Below are positions 11,754 to 23,199 of a DNA stretch of 64,000 nt, one piece after another. The position numbers and the translations under genes were made by a program. Source of the DNA: Taenia hydatigena (Eukaryota > Platyhelminthes > Cestoda > Cyclophyllidea > Taeniidae); contig JADWOT020000001.1 of NCBI GenBank assembly GCA_036345935.2, positions 4,008,715-4,072,714 on the forward strand. The letters are read 5' to 3'. Numbering within the stretch: position 1 is the stretch's first letter; the number at the start of each line of letters is the position of its first letter. The notes below the pieces were generated by a model. That model searched no databases. It was given only the letters and a program-made list of their open reading frames with translations, and was not told where the DNA came from.

Positions 11754-12044
11754 CTAGTGGTTGGTTGAATTCGCCAATAAGGCGACTACATGAGTGTCTG
11801 AGATGCAGCTACCGTGGGTAAGAAACGGTTGATAAGGTGCTTGTGAGAATGGTAAATGAGATGGAGACTTGTCAATACTTTGCAACGCTCCCAGTAGACT
11901 CAGACAATTTATCGTCTTTTCCGCCCGCTCGCTCTCTTGCTTGCGCTCGCTCATGTTGCCTCTGTGCTTACTCGCGTTCCTCACACAACAGTGGACACAG
12001 GTGCTGAAGTCTCCACCTCCGTACTTTGTGGTCGTGTGTAACAT
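11754..12044 (-). CDS. 96-residue frame with mild signs of coding constraint (copy A)
   Basis: ATG 12044 to TAG 11754 encodes a basic, Ser- and Cys-containing protein (MLHTTTKYGGGDFSTCVHCC...) with no signal peptide or membrane segment. The same frame, start, stop and length occur in copy B at 37600-37890. By hand count the copies differ at 13 sites, 7 silent and 6 changing a residue, whereas random change would give about one silent per three replacement. That hints at constraint but is a small sample. No family, promoter or splice site recognised. Confidence 0.3.
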   Translation of the reverse strand: MLHTTTKYGGGDFSTCVHCCVRNASKHRGNMSERKQESERAEKTINCLSLLGALQSIDKSPSHLPFSQAPYQPFLTHGSCISDTHVVALLANSTNH

Positions 12045-12389
12045 ATGAACCAGACCCTACAAGTATCACAACTTCAGTCCACAATTTATAAGCTTAGGAT
12101 TGCTCCTCTTCGTCGACTAACTCAAAGAATCCTATAACTTTAGCAGAGTTGAATTAACTGCCTAAGGAACGCACAGCTCAACTCGCAGCATCAAAAGACA
12201 ATCGAAATTTGCTGGCAGCGGAGGATGAACTGAGAGTGGAGCAGAACGACAACACAAGGAAATCTTGAAGGTAACTGAAGTCGTTGCAAATCTTGGATTT
12301 TTGGGTGCAATTAAATTAATCACCATTGGAATATGTAGAAATGGGTAGAAAACCACGTTGCTTCATGTCCATCAAAATTCAACTGGTAT

Positions 12390-12693
12390 CTAGGATCGGA
12401 CTTTGCTTGCTCCCTTGCTTCTCCTCTCATTTGGCGAATGCGTATGATGTAATCTAATTGAGACAAGGTTCTTTGGCATTTTCTTATGCAGTTTCGATTC
12501 CGATTTCATTGATACAGCTGCACTGTTCCGTCCTGATGAGTAGTCGCCATCTATCGGTCTTTCTGTGCATCCGTATGCTCCGTACCTTATGGAAGAACAA
12601 ATGAGCAAAGTATATTGATAGAAGTGCTGGGTGAGTAGACAACGAGCCTCATTTATTTGGCATAGGCCACCAGGTCCACAGCAAGCATAATCC
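12390..12693 (-). CDS. 101-codon exon-like segment (copy A)
   Basis: An acceptor (CCCATTTTTATGATGTAG) precedes a minus-strand segment starting G|GAT TAT at 12693 and open to TAG at 12390. The peptide starts DYACCGPGGLCQINEARC and ends in a Lys/Arg/Ser-rich tail. Copy B (38236-38539) has exactly the same length. I see four differences, two silent and two replacing (Cys to Ser, Arg to Lys). It could be the last exon of a gene whose start lies to the right; no such start was found. Confidence 0.25.
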
Positions 12694-15133
12694 CTACATC
12701 ATAAAAATGGGATGGTAACCGGATCATGGAGCACGGGATGGTCTTCAACGTTCTTTGCGTAGGGAAAATATTAGGCTTCACGCTGTAGACACTCCCTTTC
12801 TTCGTGTGCCTCTACTGTCCCGTTTTCATTTTATTTGTCACGAGGTAGTCGACTAATACATGAGTAGCTAGTGGACAGGCGGATAAATTATGCAAGATTT
12901 CGCTATTCAGACGGGAAATATACATGATGCATCATGAAGCTCTCAACAGATTCATTTACGCAACTGCATTGTGGACATTCGTCGGTCTTACGTAACACAT
13001 TTCAATTTGTTGGCATTTTAATGTTGTCGTGTTCTCAGTCCAATTTAAACTCACTTGCATAGAATGTGGAAAGTAAACCTTTATTTTAATCTTCCCAACG
13101 TAGGCTCTTTGCAACTCTTATTAAAGCTGGTTGGCTTCCATAAGCCCTCATATGCAAACCTCCTTATTGTTAGTCGTCTACGGCAGATACTCTCTTTTTG
13201 TTGTCGAATTTCTACTTTTGGACGGATACCGCTTGCATCTATCATCAATGCACCTCACAGACCGTTTTAAGGTGCATTTTAGCATCCAAAATCAAAGAAT
13301 AGCTTAGCAAGTCTGTTCACACATTCAAAGGATGAGTTATTGAACACATGGTGCATCACCCTCACCAGGCAGTAGAATTCGCTTATCATTTAACTGTCCA
13401 ATGGCGCAACTATCTTCGTCACACTCCACCACGGGCTCAATGCGACAATCTGAAAGGTTGGCTGTGCTCCTCCTCCGTTCAACTTCAGGCCTGTAGATTG
13501 AAGGGGTTCAATGACTATTCTATAATGCGAAGTCTGCTAGAATCCGAGTACGGTGGGTCTGCCAGATGTTACGCTCAAGATTTTCTTAAATACCCAATAC
13601 GAGTTATCGCTTTGTGTTTATGTGACTGGCCTATTCCATTTAATTTACACACAAGAAAGTAGTGTTTGTGAATGGGCGCTGAGTTTCCACTCATAGAGGC
13701 AATGGCTGACAATAAGTTAGAGACATCGATGCAGACATCCGGCGGGTGGAGCATGTGATACGGCGTTTGTGGACGATAAGACGGACTGACAAATGGGCAA
13801 TGTCAGAGGCTGTACGGGGTAATTTCCAATGCTTTCAGGAGAAAGGAACTAAATCGTCTCGTTCTGTCATGCTAGACGCACAGCAGCAAAGGTGGCTGGT
13901 CCTAAAATTTAGAAAAGAAGCATTGTCTGGGTTTGTCGGAGCCCTCAAAATGTATTGACAGTGGTTGGATACTACTAGGAGTAGAATTCCAGGAACCGAT
14001 GTTGCGAGAATTCACGTTGCTTTTGCAAACGCTCACCTGATACTCTCCTTCCTTCTACAAAATTCCCAATTGCATACCATCGTCGGTTAGTCAGTGACTT
14101 GACTTGGAACATACCCAAGTAGCACGAGGTGGGTTTGATGGCTGGTCATTTAAGAAGCATGCATGAATCATGTGTAGTTGGTTTACTAGCGCATCTTTCC
14201 GAAGCCTCATTTGGCGTCTCAAAATGCCTCTACTGCCATATCACTCCGTGGTGAGATTTATTTGGAGATACAGACTCCCATTTATCGTAGTATGAGATTG
14301 TGCTTGAGGGCGGACCAAAACGCGTCTTCGCCACTCGGTTGATTCAGTCGGTACACCTGCTAATGACAGGTTCATCTTGAGTTTATAGTGAGTGATCTAT
14401 CAGAGGATTGTTTCTGGCACGTTCTCATTAGTAGCCGCCAAGGTAGAACCTTTTAAAGGAATTGGGTGCGAATGCCTTTATAATGTTGTAGACATCCACA
14501 GCAAACGGAAATTTTCTATGCCATAGTCACTGGACTTCAGCTAATGCTAGCGTCTTCATTAACAATGCCTCACGCAATGCACTTTGATTTACAATTTAGT
14601 GACTGCTATAAGGCCCTAAGTAAATGCTGTAACATAGACATCGACAATGCTTAATTTAGTGGGTCTTGAATGCCCTAAAGCAGACAAAATGGTCAATCAA
14701 AGATTCCTACAAGTGACGAAAAAGGCACTTTTCTTAATTAGGATAAAGTAGTAGCATATATTGCAGAGTTTTTGCGTTAATATTACTAGCCTTCGGGAGG
14801 AGTAGATGTAGAGCTCACTAATGAGCTTGTAGATGTTAATTGTTGCGTCGTTCTACCTCTGTTACGATGGCTGTGAATTTGCGCTACAGCATCTCACAAA
14901 TAAGCAAATCGTAGTAGGAAACCCTTTCATTGCCGCCTGTGTTGTATGAAAATGACTCAATTGGCAAATGTAATGCCTGGTACAAGGTGCACACATTGAT
15001 CTGCTTAAGGGAATATGCTGTGATCAAGATACACATGTCTGCTGAAAAATTCGAATGGTAGGTGTTGGAACCGCTCTCCCTAACAGAACCACTCACCAAG
15101 GTTATAACTCTGTCGGTGTCGCGTAAAATTAGC

Positions 15134-15371
15134 NNNNNNNNNNNNNNNNNNNNNNNNNNNNNNNNNNNNNNNNNNNNNNNNNNNNNNNNNNNNNNNNNNN
15201 NNNNNNNNNNNNNNNNNNNNNNNNNNNNNNNNNNNNNNNNNNNNNNNNNNNNNNNNNNNNNNNNNNNNNNNNNNNNNNNNNNNNNNNNNNNNNNNNNNNN
15301 NNNNNNNNNNNNNNNNNNNNNNNNNNNNNNNNNNNNNNNNNNNNNNNNNNNNNNNNNNNNNNNNNNNNNNN
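15134..15371. other. Assembly gap (238 N)
   Basis: The flanks match copy B, where the equivalent bases are 40986-41075, only 90 bases. The gap is therefore either overestimated or hides about 150 bases not present in copy B. Open frames reported across the gap are artefacts. Confidence 0.98.
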
Positions 15372-16624
15372 TCGACAGCATAACGGTGGAGTATGTCGCG
15401 CAAAGACACATCAGGCTAGGCTGTTGACGGACGACATATTTTAGACAAAATGGAAGATTCGCGGTACTTTACCCTTGAAAATAAGTAAACCATCATGGGT
15501 GCCATGGATAACGAATTCCCAAAGACCATTTACTTGCCATTCATTTCTGTATTATGGTCCTGGCCCCTTCCAATACTTTCCGATATCTTCTCAAGACGGT
15601 AACCACTTAAACTTTCAATCAGTGAACTTGAACAAAGTCCGGTAGACTTGACTTCCATCTGATATTTTATGCCACTCTTTCACCCTTAGAAGCCATTGAT
15701 TACACAAAAGTCGGTGTCTTCATCTTGTGGCCTTGACTCCATACCAGTTCCTACTCGGCAAAATTAAATCGACACAACCAGATTTTGGAAAAACAGCAAG
15801 TAATTTTATCAATATTTAAGGTCGCGAAAGGAAAGTGTCACACCGACGGGACGTCAATGGAAAACATTTAAGGGTGCTGTTGACAAATCGTAGTGATCTC
15901 ACTGCTCTCTAATGGAACCACCGCCCCAGTGTGAGAGTTGTCACCACCCAACATGACGAAATGCCAAAAACAAAGTAGGCAATTCATTTCAGTAGGTTTG
16001 CGCGATCTGTTGCTCTTGCATTCTTGACTCAGTCAGTTACGGTGAGGTCTAGTATGCCAATAGTAGCTTGAATATGGCTGCATCGTTGCAAGGCATTTCG
16101 GATGTTCTGAGGCAGACGCCTGTGATATCGAGAATGTACCGGTCTGCGGTTAGGCATTTACGGTCTTAGTATTGCCAAGTTGATACCGCTGTGCCCACTA
16201 CGCATGTCGCAGTCATTTTGTTATTGGCAAAGCTGCCAAAACGTGGTTGTTCGTCCGACAATCTTTAGCACAGTTTTCATGGCTAATAAGGACAGATATT
16301 GTGAGAAGAGGCAGCTTGATGGTTAGAGGCGTTTCTTGTATCAAAAGTCACCAGCATTGCAGGTGTCGGTGCTACGATGTGCGTGGACTCATGTCAGCAA
16401 GATGATGACGAAACCATGGGTGCGTCCTTAATTAAACAAACAAATGTGCTATACAAACACATCCTCATTTCCGCCTCGGTCATTGCAACAATTCACATTT
16501 GTCCTTTGTGAGAGGGATTTTTCTTTCTGTAAAGCACATCATGAATGACCTTGATTGCGCTCATGCCATTCCACCAGATGTAGACAAACAAGTTTACGAG
16601 TCCCACCATGAATGTGGTGAGCAA

Positions 16625-16711
16625 TCATTCCAAAGAGGTGATGCAGAACGCAACCTTATTTTGCATTAAGTATGCTCTGAATTCAGCTGAATGCATGCCT
16701 GCTCTTAGCAT
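16625..16711 (-). CDS. Family 2 micro-frame, 28 residues
   Basis: ATG 16711 to TGA 16625 encodes 28 residues (MLRAGMHSAEFRAYL... ending CITSLE). A TATAAATA box lies 85 bases upstream on the same strand, so this is the first ATG expected in the transcript. Same-length versions exist at 29682-29768 and 45795-45881. The copy at 42387 is frameshifted and the copy at 61977 has lost the first ATG. It could be a real micropeptide, the first coding exon of a longer gene, or an upstream frame in a non-coding RNA. No family recognised. Confidence 0.35.
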   Translation of the reverse strand: MLRAGMHSAEFRAYLMQNKVAFCITSLE

Positions 16712-16795
16712 TGCCCCTCACTCGAGGAAACGAGGCACAAATTACCAACGCGAACCGTGAAGGATGCCTGTCTGACGCCGAGCTCACAACAGCGA

Positions 16796-16803
16796 TATTT
16801 ATA
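16796..16803 (-). promoter_or_regulatory. Family 2 TATA box
   Basis: TATAAATA on the minus strand, followed by CGCTGTTGTGAGCTCGGCGTC; a start site near the GAGCTCGG would be expected. Upstream is CACGTGTCTG, which contains an E-box-like CACGTG. Confidence 0.55.
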
Positions 16804-17754
16804 CAGACACGTGGTGAGCACAACGAAACACCAACAAGGAAGTGCAGCGTAAGAGGGCTTGAAGTAGAACGGGGAGGCAGCTGTCAGCAACGAAGATTGT
16901 CCATTGACTATGCACTCATCACACACAAGGGATCAGTCGTGCAGTTTTCAAAAGCGTCACCCTCATTGGCTTCGTGAAGATGTTTAGGTCTATTTGCAGT
17001 GATACGATAACTCCGTCGAGTGTTCGTATGCTAAAAGTAAATAGGTGTTGAGTGGGGAGCTGGAGAGAAGGACATTGAGCTCTCTTCTAGTTGTACGCAA
17101 ATCAGAACGTTTGCGCATTGTTTAATTGCGAGCATGAGTTTTAACGACAAATGCGCGCCTTGAATACAAAGACATGATGGGAAAAGTTCTGGTTTGTGGT
17201 TTGTTGTTTATTTGAAGAAAATGACCATCTGGCTGACACACCATCTAAACGTGAAGCTGCCTTTTGCTTGGTGACCAAATTGAGCATTTCATGAACGAAT
17301 GGCTGTTGCAGGTTGCTGTTTAGGAAGGGCAGGCGGAACGTACCTGATCGGATCTTCGCTGACCTTTTTTCATATAGGCTACAAATAACTCACTACAAAT
17401 GACCGGATTCTGCACACTAGACAATTTCGACTCATTATGAATCAAGTCGGCAACCAGCAAGCTGCAAATTGTCCGGCAGTCTACTTGGGGCAGATAAACA
17501 CAATTAAGAAAGCGCCTCGTACAATAATCACCTCCAAATGAAGTACTAACAAAACAGCATTCCGAACTGTTCAACCAAGTTACTGTGTAGTAGCGAACAA
17601 ATATGGATGGGTGGCGATAAGTCTTATTCCTTAAGCCTTGAGAGAATAATGCAATAATTGACAAAGTGTGGATAGGAAACAGCATCGAGACCACAGGAAG
17701 TCAGTCACTTGCTGCCTTTTGGTGTAAAATAGAAGGGATGCAAATCACACTTAA

Positions 17755-18058
17755 GTCAAACATTAGTAAATACTGGAGCTTAAATTGTGGGGACACGTTT
17801 GGGACTGTCCCTTAGTCAGCATTCAGTGCTCGCTTAATTAGTGTGATAAGAGTTGTGCGGCATGTCAACATGGGAAATCCAATTGGTGGTGCCGATTCAC
17901 AATTGACAAGATCAACTACGAAGAAAATAATGCAAGTAAGATATGTTTACAATGCTGGAGGATGTCATGGGAATGATGACTGGAATGTGTTAGAGCAGCC
18001 TAACTCCCGATAATTGAATTGGATCATGTGTGTGAGGTGCGGATTCGTTCACCTCGAA
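17755..18058. repeat. Shared module between family 2 and family 1 elements
   Basis: The block including GGACTGTCCCTTAG and TGCGGCATGTCAACATG occurs here, inverted at about 28350-28560 and forward at 63070-63165. No gene supported; the 17320-17694 minus frame next to it is open in several copies but differs in sequence and length. Confidence 0.6.
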
Positions 18059-18187
18059 TCAACTGTCGCAGTCGACGTGCGTCCACAGTTCATCCTGCAT
18101 CAACTCGGGATATTCGGCGTCAACGTACACAGGAGTGTAATTCCGCACACTTGTTGTCTTCTCCTGCTGTGAAGTCCAGCTGTCCAT
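18059..18187 (-). CDS. Family 1 acidic protein, short variant (42 residues)
   Basis: ATG 18187 to TGA 18059 encodes 42 residues starting MDSWTSQQEKTTSVRN and containing the family core. Against the 52906-53085 copy, the 23-codon core shows four silent changes and only two replacements, both Asp/Glu swaps, while the first 16 residues differ freely. That pattern points to selection on the core. The frame stops right after the core (THVDCDS), so it lacks the Ser/Asn-rich tail of the longer copies. The promoter is at 18549-18580, 362 bases upstream. The mirror copy at 28176 is broken, so this is the intact one of the pair. Function unknown; the acidic and aromatic core resembles transcription activation segments only in composition. 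Confidence 0.5.
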   Translation of the reverse strand: MDSWTSQQEKTTSVRNYTPVYVDAEYPELMQDELWTHVDCDS

Positions 18188-18548
18188 TGTTTTATGGCGT
18201 TAAGATACACCCACCCAACCACCTACAGAACATAAGGCGCCAAATGAAATTTGATGCATCACACAATCGCAACTCAGCATATTCTGCTTCCAAAATTCGG
18301 CTCCAATTCCTAAACGTCTTTACTAAAATGTGCCTGACAACCCAACTTTAAGAAAATTATGACGTAGTTATGCATGTACGAAAAAACATGGAATGTGGAG
18401 TGCAAAATGTAGCTCTATTGTGTTGGAAATCATAACCCTTACGCAGAACATGCGCAAGGTAAGTGTGGAATCCCACGATGTAAAATGAATGGAACCAACC
18501 TTAGATAGCACCTGTAGTTATGAGTGTGGCACACCGTGTACGCGGTCG

Positions 18549-18580
18549 TTATATAGACGCGTGAGCTTCAGCATCATTGG
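18549..18580 (-). promoter_or_regulatory. Family 1 promoter (TATATAA 18549-18555, CCAAT 18576-18580)
   Basis: Minus-strand CCAAT then TATATAA, followed by CGACCGCGTACACGGTGTGCC in place of the usual CGACAGCGATTGCAG. A CTACAG|GTGCTA site downstream is a possible first-exon donor. Confidence 0.6.
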
Positions 18581-19309
18581 CCGGCTATTGTTTGAACCCT
18601 CAGGAGCCAAATTAAGAGTGGTGGAAATTAGTAGCCGAGATGCACGCCCACTCAATCCAGTTGTAGCAGTCATTTCAGTGCACTTACCCGCGGCCCTAAT
18701 GCAAGTGCAGACATCAGCATTTGTTGTGAGCTGCATGCGGCTTGGTTGAGAAGAGGTCAGCGAGGATCAGATCAGGTGCATTCCATTTCCATTTCGTCCA
18801 CAACAATCTCAGGCAAGCAGTCGTTTAGAGAATGCTGTACTCAGCTACGAGTTCGTATTTGCCTCCAGGAGAAGATTGTTTACACTCGGTCACCTGTTTG
18901 GGTGATGAGAAACGTACAGTTAGCTCGTTCGTGCCGTTGACTCTGATACCGCCATCGAGGCTTTTTGTAAAGGGAACAAGAAAGCATGACTATCGAGTTG
19001 TTGTGGCACAATACTTACCCCCACCAGAAGATTTGCTAAGCCTGCTTTTACATTTCTGCTATTTTGCATGCGAATTGGAGTGCTTACAAAAGATTGTCTC
19101 CAATGCACTCATTTATTTCTAAACATGCTCACAAGCTTTGCTTGTTCAAAAGTGTAAAATTTGACTGTAGACAATTCTGAGAACTTGAGAATATTATGCA
19201 ACAAAATTGTGGACCAGAGTGGAACAACCCACCAACAAATTTAACAGTCATGAATGGGTGCGCTGACATCACCGATGCAGTTAAAATGAATCCCGCTTCC
19301 ATACAGTGA

Positions 19310-19600
19310 GCATGCATCCTGGTCACCAATTTCCATCACCCTTAATTTACCTTCAGATGGGTCTAATAATAGGCAGCTAATGATACTGAAGCTCACGCGT
19401 CTGTGTAACACAGCGAATACAAAGTTCCACACTAACAGCCACAGGTTCTAATGCAGTTTGTTTTATTAATTTTATCATTATGCAAATAAACCACATCCTT
19501 ATGCATGCTCTGCCCATGGATTTGAATTTTCACGGCAATAAATTTACGCTGCCCTCAACTTTGAATATTTTTTCATGAGTTTTGTACAACTGTGCCACAT
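19310..19600 (+). pseudogene. Relic of a family 1 promoter and leader
   Basis: The plus strand carries a diverged version of the promoter: CCAAT has become CTAAT and the TATA box has become TGTGTAA. A recognisable leader follows (TTATGCATGCTCTGCCCATGG). The coding exon is absent, replaced at 19677 by the 1.7 kb inverted module. It is almost certainly dead. Confidence 0.6.
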
Positions 19601-19676
19601 CTTTGCAGAAATAGGTTGCCGGGCACATGTAGTCTAAGAAGTTGGTTCATAATTTCTTTGAAATCCCCAAGTATAC

Positions 19677-21386
19677 ATCTCACACAATACTGTAGTTATG
19701 CAGTCGTTTAGGCTGTAAATAATGCCATTAGTGCCAAGCATAACGTAGAGTTTGTTTCGGATTGACCTCCAAACGGCTGTAGGACTAAGAGCTAATGCAT
19801 TAAATAGCAGTAATCCACTAAGTCCAATGCATAAAAGAGTGGTTGTGCGTTTTATCCTTCGTTTCGCTAGCACGCAGTGATGGATTTGTTGATTGAGAAT
19901 GAGAATAACCACAAAAAACACGGACCGGTAATAACTAAATTCGTCAACGGAAGACTTGAGGCGGGGTAGCCTGGCACAGAGAGGTAGAACTCATCAGCTC
20001 GGGCGCCAAGTCAATTCTTCAGGCAGCAGTGGGACATCGGTACGGTGCACACAACAAAGAGGCTATAACCTGCTTATCAGTGACTATACTTGGCTTTCAA
20101 TGGTTACTCACAATGGTTAAAAAATTCATAGCTTGGCTCGGGCGAATAATTATCAACCCGATCAGTGAAGAACTCAGTCGATTAGGCAGTAGAATCATTT
20201 TTTCAAGCATGATGAAGAAAATACATCCGTACAACGAGAAAACTGCCCCATTGGTCACGCAAAATCAGCATAAAATTCTACTTGTGGCTGTCATCTCGTC
20301 TATTCGCCAATGCAAGCTTAAAAGACAACTCGATGGTGGATTGAAGAATCTGTTCATTGCCTTGGTTTAACACTTTGTTAAGAAATCCAATAGAATTACT
20401 TTCCATCATCCATTCACCCATCTGTCAGTGCATTTCAAACCAGTCTCTTCATCTTTGGACAGTGCAGGACTGTGGAGCTGGATCAGTAAGAGTTGCCTTC
20501 ATTTGTCTTGATCGTCATAGGCCACTACTTTCCCATTGCATGCTATTAGAGTTCATGCTTTGGAATGAGACATTGCCACCTAAAATAATGACAGATGCGG
20601 AAGTGGAGCGACGCATTCATTTCAGTAGACATGCGTGTTTTGCATTAGAATGATGTTGAACTTCTCGCTGAGTCTTCTAATAAGCATATAAAGAACTTCA
20701 TACTCAAATATACTTATTTTATCAATGCAGATTACCAATGACGTCCACTAACGTGCTCATGCAATTATTAAGAATAAGTAGAAAACAATGGAACCCTTTT
20801 GCAATCACGGAGCTAGGAAGGTGGGGCAAAATGAATGCATGTGGGCGATCCTCTCATGCCCTGATTCACAACAGCCTGATTCGTGTGACCTAGGTTGCGT
20901 GTGACCTCCAAACTACTGAAGCAAAAGTACAGACTCTTCAGTGGCATTTTTAAATTCCGATTCGGTTCATAAATAACTACAAGCTACGCATTTGAATTCC
21001 TCGTACAATTAAAAATGAGGAGGCAGTAAGCTGTTACAATTGTTCACAGATTTAGCTGCGTTCGACTCCCACTCTTTACGACACTGCGAAATGCTTTTCT
21101 GATGCTCCACCACAATCTACACACAGGCAGCCACAAATTTATTGGTGAGCAACTTCGGTCGAAAGGAAACCGAGGAAGCAAGGTCATGAAGAAATGTGCC
21201 AAACGACACAGCTTGAGATGTCATCGAGGCTCTCTATGATCGGACCCATCTTCCTGGATAAAATGGTTCGTTGCTGGCCGAAGGATTAATGTGAGGCTTG
21301 CGAATTGACTAAAAAACCAAACTTGCAATCAAGCGTAAATCTGTTGAATGATTTGATGGGCCCACTTAAAGGGTAATCCTTCTCCT
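19677..21386. repeat. 1.7 kb inverted-repeat arm (partner 609-2297)
   Basis: Reverse complement of 609-2297, including the CGGACCCATCTTCCTGGATAA block near the outer end. Open frames of about 100 codons inside (20029-20370, 20357-20653) are not preserved in the partner arm. Confidence 0.8.
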
Positions 21387-21389
21387 GAT

Positions 21390-22655
21390 TGCATGGATCA
21401 CAATCAACCTTAGACAATAGCAGATGTTTTTGGGAATATTGTGACAACATTGCGTACCAATTGATCCATTAAAAAGTTTCTAAAGTAAACAGCGCCTAAA
21501 AGTAAGTTGTGGATTTTGGGACTCAAATTTTTTGAAACAAATGTAGAGGCAGGAAATCAAATGACTAATTTCTACCTGCAGGCAATCCTGGAATTGGCGA
21601 AAAATCCACCAAAGCATTAGATAGGCGGCTGCTATAGAAACTACCACTCCGAATTAATATTTACTAAAACTAGTCGACTATACTGAATGTTCTTATCCTG
21701 TAGTCAATTGTTCTGTCTATTAGTATGCAAAACTAGGATTATTGTTATTTTAAGCGGGAATTGCCTGCAATTTGCCATCGATGGGCCACTCGGTTTATAA
21801 TGAAGAGGTGATCTGGCTTACTACTTAGAAGGCAGGTGAATTGTTGGTGCATGGATAAGCTGAGGGGTTATGGAGACGGACAAAGTGCTGTGCCATTGAG
21901 AGGTGGCTGGTCACGAAAACTAAGGCGTCTGTGCAGTTTACTGCACTGTGCTCGCGCTTTTTTGTCCAATCAGCCGGTTTTAATTTTGTTTTAGAAATTC
22001 GCATCAGTTTAATCACGAGCAGGTTGCGCAAACATGCCATTGTTCACTACGTTTGATTTGTGAAACCCTACAACAGCTGCCTATCTCAAAGCTAAATTGA
22101 TCCTGCCTCGACACTAAAAGTCATGACAACCGGTTGCGGACGCCGAACAATGTGAATCGGCAGGATGCGAACTATTTGTACGCAGCACAACTCTGTTCGT
22201 ACCTTGTCGTGTTTGCTACATGTCTGTATGGATATCGTTGTTCTGAGCTCAAACCTAGGCAGATAACCTGGACGGTGTACGTTGGGTAAGTTGTTGCTTC
22301 TGCTGCACTGGGACTTTTCCAGTTTCTTTTTAGAATAAGATAAGAAAATATGATTTGGGCACTCGCTGAAACATGCAGATTCCAGCTTTTACTAAAGACA
22401 GTCTCGGAATTTACCCATCTGACAAACTAGTGACCGACCACTTTGAGATTTTTTATGTCTGGCCTTGAATGGCAAAGAAATTCCGTAAAAACCGATGCGA
22501 CCGACCCACTGAGGGTAGAGCTGCATTTCTTACTAGAACAAGTTCCTTTAGCAGTCATGCTTATTTTAATAATGATTTCGCATTTTCGGCGGAAAAACTA
22601 CCATTGTGCTAGTTTTAAGCAGATCGCATCCATCACTCTACTTGTTTAGATTTAT
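21390..22655. other. Mostly unique spacer with a decayed family 2 promoter
   Basis: About 22170-22260 resembles the family 2 promoter region in plus orientation (TGCTACATGTCTGTATGG..ATCGTTGTTCTGAGCTC), but the TATAAATA has become TATGGATA. The rest shows no gene or module. Confidence 0.4.
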
Positions 22656-22663
22656 TATATAAG
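22656..22663 (+). promoter_or_regulatory. TATATAAG before the 22674 frame
   Basis: TATA-like box 18 bases before ATG 22674. A start 25-30 bases downstream would fall after that ATG, making the ATG at 22701 the likelier start. Confidence 0.25.
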
Positions 22664-22673
22664 AGAGCATAAA

Positions 22674-23192
22674 ATGGCAGGAGAGACCTCGACACTTCCA
22701 ATGTATCCCACCAAAACCATTTGCTGCAATCCGATTTTTTCAAACATTTGTTATACCAAGGTAGTATTGAATACAAAACTAACAAAGCACTTCGTGAATT
22801 ACGCTCCACGGCGTTTGAAGAGACCGCGTTTGCATGGAGTGCAACGCGATGTAGACACAATCATTCTCTGCGAATGCATATCGTTTGCGACTGCAGTGTG
22901 CAACCACTGCATAACTCAAAAAAGTAGAAACTTACCACTTTTAATCATAAGTCAGCCAAGATCTATTGTCCGGCGAGATGCCTTTCCATTCCAACATGCT
23001 GTGATTTTGCCAAGCTCAAGCTATTACATGCAGTTGACGCATTGTCTTGGCGTTCTCAACGGCCATTTCCTTGAGAGGCGAAATAGACGACAGGATGCGA
23101 ATACGGCAGAGAACTGGAAGCGGTTGATTAAAGACCCTCTACCCAGTTTGTATCCTGTTAGGAAAGGACTGAAATTTGCATCGCATAGCTGA
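22674..23192 (+). CDS. 172-residue single-copy open frame
   Basis: Among the longest uninterrupted frames outside low-complexity sequence, from ATG 22674 (or ATG 22701, 163 residues) to TGA 23192. The product is basic and Cys-containing (MYPTKTICCNPIFSN...) with no signal peptide, membrane span or motif I know. It lies in the unique spacer of the long inverted repeat, with no second copy. In 64 kb of such sequence roughly one chance frame of this size is expected, so length alone proves little. The upstream TATATAAG is the only extra support. Confidence 0.25.
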   Translation: MAGETSTLPMYPTKTICCNPIFSNICYTKVVLNTKLTKHFVNYAPRRLKRPRLHGVQRDVDTIILCECISFATAVCNHCITQKSRNLPLLIISQPRSIVRRDAFPFQHAVILPSSSYYMQLTHCLGVLNGHFLERRNRRQDANTAENWKRLIKDPLPSLYPVRKGLKFASHS

Positions 23193-23199
23193 GTATTCT

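Larger units (their letters stand above)
8262..17751 (+). repeat. 9.4 kb segmental duplication, copy A (partner 34095-43513)
   Basis: Order and orientation are the same as in 34095-43513, about 25.8 kb away. Copies differ little: in 10331-10762 against 36178-36609 I count five substitutions in 432 bases. Other parts are more diverged, for example 12.9-13.1 kb against 38.8-39.1 kb, where indels occur. The left edge begins CCATGGGGTTCTGAC. The right edge falls after CAAATCACACT. The last 1.7 kb also belongs to the long inverted repeat. Most open frames inside do not behave as coding when the two copies are compared; two exceptions are listed separately. Confidence 0.9.
16020..19045 (+). repeat. 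Long inverted repeat, left arm (partner 27025-30375)
   Basis: Read left to right this arm holds a family 2 module, a roughly 0.7 kb module (17.2-18.0 kb), a family 1 gene with promoter and a 0.3 kb tail (18.73-19.05 kb). The right arm holds the same order reversed. The spacer is about 8.0 kb and mostly unique. Divergence is clearly greater than between the 9.4 kb copies, with several indels. Confidence 0.85.

Noticed and set aside
13348..13662. 104-codon frame shared with 39203-39517
   Set aside because: Changes between copies are mostly replacements (at least seven against two or three silent), and the start is not ATG.
14884..15427. Long frames across the N run
   Set aside because: Undefined bases hide stops, and copy B, which is fully sequenced, has no such frames.
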